Counted from the stretch's first letter, positions 1 to 6,103 are shown. The stretch is DNA of 8,670 nt from JALOOE01 sp964423545 (GCA_964423545.1 CAYRFV010000242.1:1-8670); one strand, 5' to 3'. The notes: generated from the letters alone by a model not told the origin. Translations and numbers: made by a program.

Positions 1-342
1 GGGAACGGCGCTTGAAGACTATGCCGGACACGTTACCGGCCCAGATCGGCTGTTTAGGGCGCTACCTGGTGGCGCTGATCCAGCCGTGGGCGGCTTAGGG
101 TCGGGCCGCCGCCATCGACAGCACGATCCTCTTGGCCAACGGCGGGGTATGGCACAAGAAAGACCGGGACCAGGGCGTCGTACCGCATACATCGATTGAC
201 ACCGCAGCGCACAAAGGGCCTCATCAACACGCAACGCTTTGCCCTGGGCGCTATCCTGCTCTATCAGTTGGCGCTCTTGTATCGCTTCCAACATAGTCAA
301 CCCCTACGGGTTGGACTCAAGGCGTTCTTGAAGGCGCCATGA
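1..342 (+). pseudogene. Decayed DDE (IS4-like) transposase, 3' part
   Basis: Two blocks of a cut-and-paste transposase are readable, in different frames. Positions 3-203 (frame 3) contain PDTLPAQIGCLGRYLVAL, then AAIDSTILLANGGVWHKKD and VVPHTSIDT. The D of IDST fits the first catalytic Asp of a DDE_Tnp_1 domain. Positions 211-342 (frame 1) encode INTQRFALGAILLYQLALLY and then RVGLKAFLKAP before a TGA at 340, which looks like the family's C-terminus. Between the blocks the rest of the catalytic core, with the second Asp and the region expected to carry the Glu, is missing, so an internal deletion with frameshift lies near 204-210. A TAG at 96-98 also interrupts the first block. The copy therefore cannot make active enzyme. 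Its 5' part and left end lie outside the window, so terminal inverted repeats and target duplication cannot be assessed. The resemblance to Chloroflexota IS4-type transposases is from memory. Confidence 0.8.
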
Positions 343-527
343 TGAATTATGACCGGGCCTCATTTAGGCAGGCCCATGTTGCGGTGTGCCGCCAACGGTC
401 ATGCTACTGTTGCTCCGGCTGACCAAGTCCGCGGCAAGAGCGTCAACCCGTGGGCCACCGAGGCCTTCCCCAGAGCCATCCATACATAGTTCCGCCTCTT
501 TCCTGATCATCTGGTACAATAGGCGAT
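343..527. other. Spacer between transposase remnant and aldolase
   Basis: No convincing gene is seen. A small stem-loop (GGGCCT 355-360 with AGGCCC 370-375) follows the transposase stop but has no T-tract. A second small interrupted palindrome lies at about 378-396 (GTTGCGG / CCGCCAAC with one bulged base). A 46-codon ORF from 349 to 489 has no ribosome binding site and matches nothing I recognise. The right end holds the aldolase promoter. Confidence 0.6.
512..520 (+). promoter_or_regulatory. Extended -10 promoter for the aldolase gene
   Basis: TGGTACAAT fits the extended -10 pattern TGnTAnAAT. The TACAAT hexamer is at 515-520. No good -35 box is visible at the usual distance (TTCCGC at 490-495 would need a 19-base spacer), which is tolerable for an extended -10 promoter. 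A start site about 7 bases downstream would fall at 527-528, on or next to the A of the ATG, implying a leaderless or nearly leaderless mRNA. The same nonamer recurs upstream of the PAC2 gene. Confidence 0.55.
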
Positions 528-1454
528 ATGAAAACTACCGCCGAGATCATCTCGTCTGCGCGCCGGGCCGGCCTGGCCATCCCGGCATTCAACATCCCCC
601 ATCTGCCGATGATGGCGCCGGTCGTGCAGGCCGTGGCGGACCTGGACAGCTTCGCGCTGGTCACCGTGGCCCGCCTGGAGTGGATCAAGTTCGAGTCGGG
701 CAGCCCGGCGGCCGTGATGGCCGAGTTTCGCCGCTGTGGCCGGCCCGACTTCGTGCGCATCCACCTCGACCACGTGCCGGTGATCGATGAAGACGACCTG
801 CCGGTGGACACTCTGCCCATCCTGCGCGAGGCCATCGACCTGGGCTATCAGTCGGTGATGATCGACGGCTCGCGCCTCGACCTGGCGGGCAACATCGCAG
901 CGACGCGCGCGGCGGTCGAGCTGGCGCACGCCGCGGGCATCGCCTGCGAGGCGGAGCTCGGCGCGGTCATGGGCCACGAGTCGGGTCCCCTGCCGCCCTA
1001 TGAGGAGCTGTTTGCATCGGGCAAGGGCTTCACCGACGTGGCCGACGCGCAGCGGTTCGTAGCCGAGACCGGGTGCGATTGGCTCTCCGTGGCCATCGGC
1101 AACGTCCACGGCGCGATTTCCGCCGGATTGCGGGATCGTAAGAAGGTGGAGGCCCGGCTCGACCTCGACCACCTCTCCCGGCTGGCCGAGGCGACCGGGA
1201 TCCCTTTGGTGCTTCACGGCGGCTCCGGCATCAAGCAGGAGTACCTGGCAGCCGCGGTGGCGCGCGGCATCGCCAAGATCAACGTCGCCACCGAGATCCG
1301 CCAGGCCTACGAGGCCGCACTGCGCGCATCAGGCAGCGTCCCGGCGGCCCAACAGGCCGTCTACGACCGCACCTGCACCCTGATTCGGGACACTTTCGGC
1401 TGGGCGGGAATACGGAAGCGGGTGGCGGGGAACGGGGATCGAGACGAGAGATAG
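528..1454 (+). CDS. Class II ketose-bisphosphate aldolase (GatY/KbaY type)
   Basis: This 308-residue protein is a zinc-dependent class II aldolase, a cytosolic TIM barrel that reversibly cleaves a ketose (bis)phosphate to glycerone phosphate plus an aldehyde. Visible motifs are LDH (D81 catalytic, H82 zinc), SVMIDGS at 109-115, EAELG (E143), the GNVHG zinc His (H194), the HGGSG phosphate loop beginning with zinc ligand H230, and KINVATEI at 250-257. KINVATE is the form seen in tagatose-bisphosphate aldolases (GatY, KbaY) and IolJ, rather than the NxDT form of FbaA. Length is somewhat above the usual 280-290 because the last dozen residues run into purine-rich spacer DNA. The ATG follows a TACAAT box by only seven bases, so translation may be leaderless; only a weak AGGCG lies ahead of it. 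It heads a kinase-SDR cassette. Family is sure; the substrate (tagatose, fructose or another ketose phosphate) is not. Confidence 0.92.
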   Translation: MKTTAEIISSARRAGLAIPAFNIPHLPMMAPVVQAVADLDSFALVTVARLEWIKFESGSPAAVMAEFRRCGRPDFVRIHLDHVPVIDEDDLPVDTLPILREAIDLGYQSVMIDGSRLDLAGNIAATRAAVELAHAAGIACEAELGAVMGHESGPLPPYEELFASGKGFTDVADAQRFVAETGCDWLSVAIGNVHGAISAGLRDRKKVEARLDLDHLSRLAEATGIPLVLHGGSGIKQEYLAAAVARGIAKINVATEIRQAYEAALRASGSVPAAQQAVYDRTCTLIRDTFGWAGIRKRVAGNGDRDER

Positions 1455-1465
1455 AGGCTGGAGGC

Positions 1466-1535
1466 CAGGGATGGGAAGGGCGTGCGGTCCACGCGCGCGG
1501 TGGCGGGCAACGGTAGTCCCTCTTTCCCGGTCCTG
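1466..1535. repeat. Imperfect inverted repeat in the aldolase-kinase spacer
   Basis: A purine-rich left arm (CAGG 1466-1469, GGGAA 1473-1477, GGG 1478-1480) can pair with a pyrimidine-rich right arm (CCC 1518-1520, TTCCC 1524-1528, CCTG 1532-1535), with small internal loops. A second short stem (GCGTG 1480-1484 with CACGC 1490-1494) lies inside it. It could form a long hairpin in a readthrough transcript, but no T-tract follows, so a terminator is not supported. Confidence 0.4.
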
Positions 1536-1544
1536 TGTCGTTGG

Positions 1545-1598
1545 CCATCGCTCCACCATCGTCCGTCGCCAGCGTCCACCGCCTGACGTCCATCGCCT
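1545..1598. repeat. Degenerate TCCRTCG-type short tandem repeat
   Basis: Variants of a 6-7 base unit recur: CCATCG at 1545 and 1556, TCCGTCG at 1562, CCAGCG at 1569, TCCACC at 1575 and TCCATCG at 1589. Copies are imperfect and spacing is irregular, so this looks like an aged microsatellite rather than a set of binding sites. It runs almost up to the kinase ribosome binding site. Confidence 0.5.
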
Positions 1599-1599
1599 C

Positions 1600-1604
1600 G
1601 GAGG
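1600..1604 (+). promoter_or_regulatory. Shine-Dalgarno site of the FGGY kinase
   Basis: GGAGG is followed by a six-base gap to the ATG at 1611 and fixes that start. The kinase thus has its own strong initiation site, in contrast with the aldolase upstream. Confidence 0.8.
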
Positions 1605-1610
1605 ACCTCC

Positions 1611-3197
1611 ATGACCCTACTCGGCATCGACGCGGGCACGACCGGCTGCAAGGCAGCAGTCTTTTCCGAATCGGGGCAGCAGCTCGCCATCGCCTACGAT
1701 GAGTACGACATCAGCCATCCGCAGTCCGGTCGCGATGAGTTGGACGCGGTGGCGGTGTGGCGCAAGATCCGGCAGACGATCGGCCGCGCCGCGGCCGCGG
1801 CCCGAACGGTCGGGGCCGGCCCCATCCGCGCGCTCGCCGTGTCATCGATGGGCGAAGCGTGCGTGCCGGTGAGCCGCGACCGGCGGATCCTGGGGCCTTC
1901 GATCCTGCTCTCCGACGGCCGCGGCGCCGCGTACCTGCCTCGCCTCCGCCAGGCGCTGCCCGACGAGCGACTCTATGCGATCAACGGCAACACGCTGGGC
2001 AACCACTACAGCCTCACCAAGCTGATGTGGATCCGGGAGCATCAGCCGGATCTCTACGACGCCACGGACAAGTTCCTGCTCTGGAGCAGCTTCATCGGGT
2101 TCATGCTCGGCGCGGACCCGATCGTAGACTTCACGCTGGCCAACCGGACGCTGCTGTTCGATCTGGCTGCGGGCGATTGGTCGCCGGAGTTGCTGAGGTG
2201 GGGCGGCATCGAGCGCAGCAAACTGCCGGACACCGTCCCCTCGGGCACAGTCATCGGGCAGGTGGCGCGTCCGATCGCGGCCGAGCTCGGCCTGCCGCCG
2301 GGCATCCCTATCGTGGCGGGCAGCCACGACCAATGCGCCAACGCGGTCGGGTGCGGGGTGATTCGGGAGGGGCTGGCGGTCTATGGCATGGGCACCTTCC
2401 TTTGCATCACGCCTGTGTTCACGGAGCGCCGCCCGCCTGAGGTGATGGCGCCGGCCGGGCTGAACACCGAACACCACGCAGCGCCGGGGCGCTTCGTGAG
2501 CTTCATCTGGAACCAGGGCGGCATCCTGGTCAAGTGGCACCGGGACACCTTCGCCGCTGTCGAGCACCGGCAGGCGCGCGCCGTGGGCCGGGACATCTAC
2601 CCGGAGCTCTTCGCGGAGCTGCCCTCCGGCCCGAGCGGACTGATGGTGCTGCCGCACTTCACAGCCACCGGCACGCCGGAGTTCGTCACCGACACCTGCG
2701 GCGTGATCGCGGGCCTGCGCGTCGATACCTCGCGCGGCGCGATCTTGAAGGGGATCCTCGAAGGGACAACTTTCTATCTCAAGGCGTGCGTGGAGACGCT
2801 GCCTGCCGCTCGGATCGCCATTCACGAGTATCGCGCGACCGGCGGCGGAAGCAAGTCGGATGCCTGGGTGCAGCTCTGCGCCGACATCCTCGGCCAGCCG
2901 TTTGCGCGGCCGCACGTGACGGAAGCGGGCGCGCTCGGCGCGGCAATCATGGCGGGGGTGGGCGCAGGCATCTTCCAGTCATTCGAGGCCGGTGCAGAGG
3001 CGATGGTGCGGCTGGAGCGCCGCTTCGAGCCGGATGCGCGGCAGCAGCGGTTGTATGAGGCGTGGTTCGAGCGCTACCGGCCGCTCTGGCCGCTGATGCG
3101 CGAGTACCTGCGCGGACTGTCAACGCCGGTGCAAGAGCCTGTCGTTGAGGAGGCGCCATGGCCAGTCAGCCCCCTGCACGCTCCGTCGCGCTCGTGA
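1611..3197 (+). CDS. FGGY-family carbohydrate kinase
   Basis: The 528-residue product is an ATP-dependent sugar kinase of the FGGY family (xylulokinase/gluconokinase relatives), with two ribonuclease-H-like domains. The N-terminal phosphate-binding loop is GIDAGTTGCKAAVF (5-18). SSMGEACVP (78-86) and SDGRG (101-105) lie in the sugar-binding domain. GSHDQCANAVGCG (237-249) carries the expected catalytic base, D240. GMGTF (259-263) and ATGGGSKSDAWVQLCADILG (409-428) are C-terminal ATP-binding elements. Length is typical of the family, and GGAGG at 1600 sets the start. It sits 156 bases after the aldolase and its 3' end overlaps the SDR start by 40 bases; the last 20 or so residues look unconserved. 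Context suggests it phosphorylates a ketose whose product the aldolase splits. The SSMGEA segment does not obviously match the canonical xylulokinase substrate motif, so I do not name it XylB. Confidence 0.9.
   Translation: MTLLGIDAGTTGCKAAVFSESGQQLAIAYDEYDISHPQSGRDELDAVAVWRKIRQTIGRAAAAARTVGAGPIRALAVSSMGEACVPVSRDRRILGPSILLSDGRGAAYLPRLRQALPDERLYAINGNTLGNHYSLTKLMWIREHQPDLYDATDKFLLWSSFIGFMLGADPIVDFTLANRTLLFDLAAGDWSPELLRWGGIERSKLPDTVPSGTVIGQVARPIAAELGLPPGIPIVAGSHDQCANAVGCGVIREGLAVYGMGTFLCITPVFTERRPPEVMAPAGLNTEHHAAPGRFVSFIWNQGGILVKWHRDTFAAVEHRQARAVGRDIYPELFAELPSGPSGLMVLPHFTATGTPEFVTDTCGVIAGLRVDTSRGAILKGILEGTTFYLKACVETLPAARIAIHEYRATGGGSKSDAWVQLCADILGQPFARPHVTEAGALGAAIMAGVGAGIFQSFEAGAEAMVRLERRFEPDARQQRLYEAWFERYRPLWPLMREYLRGLSTPVQEPVVEEAPWPVSPLHAPSRS
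3147..3153 (+). promoter_or_regulatory. Shine-Dalgarno site of the SDR gene, inside the kinase ORF
   Basis: GAGGAGG lies four bases before the ATG at 3158 and within the last codons of the kinase. It supports the overlapping start, so translational coupling with the kinase is likely. Confidence 0.8.
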
Positions 3198-3925
3198 CCG
3201 GCGCGAGCCGGGCCATCGGCATCGGCGCGGCCATTGCGCTGGCGCTGGCCCAGTCCGGCTGGGATGTGGCGACTACGTTTTGGCGTCCCTACGACGCAGG
3301 CATGCCGTGGGGCAGCCGATCCGCCGAGGCAGACGAAGTGGCAGAGCGCGTGCGCGGCCTTGGCGCGCGCGCCGTCGCGATCGAGGCCGATCTGTCCGAT
3401 ACGTCGGCCCCCGGGCGCATCTTCGACGCCGTAGAAGCCGCGTTGGGACCGGTGACTGCGCTGGCGCTGTCCCATTGCCAGTCGGTCGACAGCAACATCT
3501 ACACCACCACGATCGAAAGCTTCGATTTGCACTTCGCCGTCAATGCGCGCGCGACGTGGCTGCTGATCCGCGAGTTCGGCCTGCGTTACCGGGGTGTCCA
3601 CGGCGCGGGCCGGATCATTGCGATCACCAGCGACCACACCGTCGAGAATCTGCCCTACGGTGCGAGCAAGGGCGCCATGGATCGCATCGTGCTGGCGGCC
3701 GCTCACGAGCTGAAGCCGCTCGGCGTCACCGCCAACGTCATCAATCCCGGCGCAACCGACACCGGCTGGATGACGGAAGAGCAGATGGCGGCGGTGCGCC
3801 GCATCACGCCCCTGGGCCGGGTCGGCCTGCCGCAGGACTGCGCCAACCTGGTCAGATTTCTGTGCTCGAAAGAGGGAGAGTGGGTCAACGGCCAGTTGCT
3901 CTACAGCAACGGCGGGGTCAAATAG
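3158..3925 (+). CDS. Short-chain dehydrogenase/reductase (SDR)
   Basis: This 255-residue Rossmann-fold protein belongs to the SDR superfamily, NAD(P)(H)-dependent oxidoreductases that interconvert hydroxyl and carbonyl groups. The nucleotide loop is TGASRAIGIG (14-23), D78 sits in EADLSD, N129 in AVNARAT, and the active site is ITSDH (S158) with YGASK (Y167, K171). NPG at 196-198 and a C-terminal NGQLLYSNGG complete the fold. Departures from the classical pattern are Ala19 where TGxxxGxG has Gly, LALSHC in place of the NNAG segment, and only nine residues from Ser158 to Tyr167 instead of about thirteen. From memory, SDHTxxNLPYGASKGA and WRPYD occur together in an uncharacterised bacterial SDR group, so these look like subfamily traits rather than decay. 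Overlap with the kinase suggests it oxidises a polyol, or reduces an intermediate, in the same sugar route. The substrate is unknown. Confidence 0.88.
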   Translation: MASQPPARSVALVTGASRAIGIGAAIALALAQSGWDVATTFWRPYDAGMPWGSRSAEADEVAERVRGLGARAVAIEADLSDTSAPGRIFDAVEAALGPVTALALSHCQSVDSNIYTTTIESFDLHFAVNARATWLLIREFGLRYRGVHGAGRIIAITSDHTVENLPYGASKGAMDRIVLAAAHELKPLGVTANVINPGATDTGWMTEEQMAAVRRITPLGRVGLPQDCANLVRFLCSKEGEWVNGQLLYSNGGVK

Positions 3926-4106
3926 CGTGGCGATTCCCATGCGTGTCCGTCCGGCAGGGCGCAAGCGGTCCGCCGCCGCAGTGGCCGACATGACACTGAT
4001 AGACTCTGACGCGGGATGAAGTTCTTCGCCGGACAAGATGGGGGTGGCCGCATCTTCGACGCGCTGGGCGACCGGACGGCCGCGCTCGGTGCGGCGGCGC
4101 CTCGCG
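3926..4106. other. Spacer between convergent SDR and nanE genes
   Basis: No gene or convincing terminator is seen. A five-base stem (GCCGC 4079-4083 with GCGGC 4091-4095) is too short to matter at this GC content. The stretch separates the ends of two opposing transcription units. Confidence 0.5.
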
Positions 4107-4829
4107 TCACCGAGCGTCAGGTGGCGTTTCAGCGACGCAGGTCATGCCTGCGACGAACTGCGCCGTGATCCACTGCGGCCGGGTGATCGCCGCGCCGACC
4201 ACCACGCACCAGGCGCCGGCAGCCAGCGCGGCCCGCGCCTGTGCAGGGGCACCGATGCGTCCCTCAGCGACCACCGGCAGCGCTATCCGGCTCGCCAGCT
4301 CGGCTACAAGCGCCAGGTCGGGCTCCCTGCTGTGCGGACTATACGGGGTATAGCCAGATAGCGTGGTCGATACCAGGTCGGCGCCCCACGCGGCAGCCGC
4401 CACCCCTTCCTCAGCGGTCGAAATGTCGGCCATGACGGACGCTCCGAACTCGTCGTGCAAAGCCGCGATCACGTCGGCCAGGCGGCGGCCATCGGGCCGC
4501 GGCCGCGCGGTGCCATCCAAGGCGACGATATCGGCTCCGGCCGCCATCACCGCCCGTGCGTGCTCCAGGGTCGGCGTGATGTAGACGTCCGCCTCGCCCG
4601 CCTTGAAGAGTCCGATGACGGGCAGCGGCACGGCCGCGCGGATGGCCCGAATATCCTCAGGCGTGTTGGCGCGAATGCCCACAGCGCCCCCCTCCCAGGC
4701 TGCACGCGCCATGCGCGCCATGATCTCCGCTCCATGCAGCGGCTCATGCGCCAGCGCCTGACAGGAGACTACCAGGCCCCCGCGCAGGCGCAGAACCACT
4801 TCGGGCAGCGCCAGGTGTGTTGCAGCCAT
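4107..4829 (-). CDS. nanE: N-acetylmannosamine-6-phosphate 2-epimerase (NanE)
   Basis: The 240-residue TIM-barrel enzyme converts N-acetylmannosamine 6-phosphate to N-acetylglucosamine 6-phosphate, the step that channels sialic acid and ManNAc into amino-sugar catabolism. Diagnostic segments are GGLVVSCQA (17-25), EPLHGAEIMARMARAA (29-44), GGAVGIRA with R53, VIGLFK with K76, DVYITPT, VALDGTARPRPDG, MADIST with D135, TTLSGYTPYS, VVAEGRI with E189, and GAAITRPQ (212-219). These fit the substrate and catalytic positions known for NanE. I chose ATG 4829 because a GGGGGAG sequence precedes it by four bases; a TTG at 4853 is possible but overlaps the upstream stop. It follows the lipoate ligase by 20 bases with no promoter seen between, so the two are probably co-transcribed. 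No sialate lyase, ManNAc kinase or deacetylase is in the window. Confidence 0.93.
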   Translation of the reverse strand: MAATHLALPEVVLRLRGGLVVSCQALAHEPLHGAEIMARMARAAWEGGAVGIRANTPEDIRAIRAAVPLPVIGLFKAGEADVYITPTLEHARAVMAAGADIVALDGTARPRPDGRRLADVIAALHDEFGASVMADISTAEEGVAAAAWGADLVSTTLSGYTPYSPHSREPDLALVAELASRIALPVVAEGRIGAPAQARAALAAGAWCVVVGAAITRPQWITAQFVAGMTCVAETPPDAR

Positions 4830-4833
4830 CTCG

Positions 4834-4840
4834 CTCCCCC
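4834..4840 (-). promoter_or_regulatory. Ribosome binding site deciding the nanE start
   Basis: On the minus strand GGGGGAG lies four bases before the ATG at 4829. It favours this start over the upstream TTG at 4853, which has no comparable site. Confidence 0.6.
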
Positions 4841-4849
4841 GAATGGTGT

Positions 4850-5929
4850 TCAACTGGCCGAACTTACCGCGGCCGCCATCACCACTTCGACAAAGTGCTC
4901 CGGCAGCACCCCGGGCGATTGGAGCGCAAGCGAGCGGTAACGTTCGTCGACCGCAGCAAGGAGCGCTGAGCGCTCCACAGCGACCCCGCGCAGGGCGCCT
5001 TCGATGGCCGCCAGGCCGGAGGCAGGCAACATGCTGAAGTCCCCCGAGAGCGCCAGGTCATCGATCCGTCCGTCGCGCACGCGTGCGGTGGCGCGGATGA
5101 GGCCGCCGGGCGCCTTCACCGTGCCCTCGCCGACCCATACGTCCGCATGAATCTTGACGCCGGTGCGCAGCGCTCGCCGGCCCAGGAAGAGCCATTCGTC
5201 AGACGCGAAGTGCGCATCCAGCTCTGCCGCCAACGCTTCTTCGGCCGGCGTGAGATGACCGGGCACAAGCGCCGCGTCGAGGGCGGCTGCGCACTGCTGG
5301 ACGTACAAGGCGAGGGTCGCGTCCCGATCCGGCACGCGGCCCAACTGCTCGCTCATCGTCGTCATGTACTGCTCCAGGCTCTCGAACACCTTGTCGCGCA
5401 TCTTTTCCGAAGGCACTTTGAGCACCCGAGCCATCGTGGCTTTGTCAAAGGCGAACATCAAGCTTCCGACCAGCACCTCGGCCCTACCCATCTGGGCGGC
5501 GCCGGTTCCCCCGATCTTCTTGCCGGCGACATGCACATCGTTGACTGGGCGATGATAGGCAGCGATGCCGAGCGCCTGATAAGTCGCCACAAGCGGCCGG
5601 ACGTAGAATGCAAAGCGCTCTTCGAGGCCTGCAGGCAGGTGCTCCCCGTGGAAGATCCACTGCACAAACACCTGGCCTCCGTCCAGGAAGACCGCGCCGC
5701 CGCCCACCTCGCGGCGATAGACCGGCAGGTTGTGTGCGGCGCAGTACGCGAGGTCGATTTCCTTCTCTGGATCCTGGTGATACCCAATGCAGACGTAGGG
5801 CGCTTCTGGGCTGACCAGGATGATGGTGTCGGCGTCGCTCTCCGACATGGCATGTGCGACTGCGTGGTACACGGTCTGTGAGCGCACCGGAGAGACAACC
5901 CCAAGGTCTAGCAGTCGGATCGCCTTCAT
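4850..5929 (-). CDS. lplA: Lipoate-protein ligase A
   Basis: The 359-residue product attaches free lipoate, via lipoyl-AMP, to a lysine of lipoyl domains in 2-oxoacid dehydrogenases or the glycine-cleavage H protein, in the cytosol. Visible signatures are the lipoate-binding loop YRREVGGGAVFLD (71-83; canonical RRxxGGGxVxHD, with Leu where His is usual), FVQWIF (88-93), and NDVHVAGKKIGGTGAAQ (130-146), in which K138 aligns with the catalytic Lys of the family. LVGSLMFAFD follows. Residues about 240-345 (EWLFLGRRALRTGVKIHADV onward) form the LplA C-terminal accessory domain, so this is the one-chain, two-domain form rather than the split LplA/LplB form. The start has a GAGGTGA site nine bases upstream and a TACAAT box beyond it. 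It leads a two-gene unit with nanE; no lipoylated protein or lipoyl synthase is in view. An octanoyltransferase role is less likely given the C-terminal domain. Confidence 0.9.
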   Translation of the reverse strand: MKAIRLLDLGVVSPVRSQTVYHAVAHAMSESDADTIILVSPEAPYVCIGYHQDPEKEIDLAYCAAHNLPVYRREVGGGAVFLDGGQVFVQWIFHGEHLPAGLEERFAFYVRPLVATYQALGIAAYHRPVNDVHVAGKKIGGTGAAQMGRAEVLVGSLMFAFDKATMARVLKVPSEKMRDKVFESLEQYMTTMSEQLGRVPDRDATLALYVQQCAAALDAALVPGHLTPAEEALAAELDAHFASDEWLFLGRRALRTGVKIHADVWVGEGTVKAPGGLIRATARVRDGRIDDLALSGDFSMLPASGLAAIEGALRGVAVERSALLAAVDERYRSLALQSPGVLPEHFVEVVMAAAVSSAS

Positions 5930-5938
5930 TTGCGTTCT

Positions 5939-5945
5939 TCACCTC
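5939..5945 (-). promoter_or_regulatory. Shine-Dalgarno site of lplA
   Basis: GAGGTGA on the minus strand, nine bases before the ATG at 5929, supports this start codon. Confidence 0.75.
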
Positions 5946-5968
5946 GAGCGATGGGCTTCTGGCGCGCC

Positions 5969-5997
5969 ATTGTAGCGCAACTCCTGGCGTCCACGAA
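5969..5997 (-). promoter_or_regulatory. Promoter of the lplA-nanE unit
   Basis: On the minus strand TACAAT (5974-5969) is preceded, after 17 bases, by TTCGTG (5997-5992), a poor -35 match. A start near 5962 would give a leader of about 33 bases carrying the GAGGTGA site. It faces away from the PAC2 promoter, about 80 bases off. Confidence 0.5.
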
Positions 5998-6031
5998 ATG
6001 GACGCGGCGTGCGAGACGTCAGCGGCCGCCG

Positions 6032-6061
6032 TTGCGCTTCCGTCGTAAGCCGTGGTACAAT
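6032..6061 (+). promoter_or_regulatory. Promoter of the PAC2 operon
   Basis: TTGCGC (6032-6037), an 18-base spacer and TACAAT (6056-6061) form a plausible sigma-70-like promoter, with TGG just ahead of the -10 box making it an extended -10. The start would be near 6068, leaving a leader of about 58 bases. The nonamer TGGTACAAT is identical to that before the aldolase gene. Confidence 0.6.
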
Positions 6062-6068
6062 CCGTCCA

Positions 6069-6103
6069 TCGGATGGGTCTCTCCCGCATGCAGGGTCATC
6101 CGA
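6069..6103 (+). promoter_or_regulatory. Hairpin in the PAC2 leader
   Basis: TCGGATG (6069-6075) pairs perfectly with CATCCGA (6097-6103). Inside, CCC (6083-6085) can pair with GGG (6093-6095). The stem would begin close to the predicted 5' end and finish ten bases before the GGGAGGA ribosome binding site, a position where it could stabilise the message or affect initiation. No known riboswitch class is recognised. Confidence 0.35.

Noticed and set aside
355..375. GGGCCT / AGGCCC stem-loop as a terminator for the transposase
   Set aside because: The stem is only six bp with a nine-base loop and no T-tract; such pairs are common in GC-rich DNA.
349..489. 46-codon plus-strand ORF after the transposase stop
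   Set aside because: It has no ribosome binding site, no recognisable similarity, and continues in the frame of the transposase end only by chance; it is possibly IS-end or spacer DNA.
507..1217. Long minus-strand open frame opposite the aldolase
   Set aside because: Such antisense frames arise from codon bias in GC-rich genes. It lies inside a gene with clear motifs and shows none of its own.
1600..1610. Palindrome GGAGGACCTCC over the kinase ribosome binding site
   Set aside because: The central single base leaves no room for a hairpin loop, so self-masking of the ribosome site is not physically likely as a simple stem.
1842..2915. 357-codon minus-strand open frame opposite the kinase
   Set aside because: The composition is Arg/Ala/Gly/His-rich without motifs, and the opposite strand encodes an intact FGGY kinase.
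4016..4168. 50-codon ORF beginning MKFFAGQDGGG, reminiscent of the DGGG motif of BadF-type sugar kinases
   Set aside because: Similarity stops after the DGGG, no Shine-Dalgarno fits well, and it runs into the end of nanE on the other strand. Too little to call a kinase remnant.
4830..4853. Upstream TTG start for nanE at 4853
   Set aside because: It overlaps the lplA stop and lacks a ribosome binding site, whereas ATG 4829 has GGGGGAG four bases ahead and gives a normal-length NanE.
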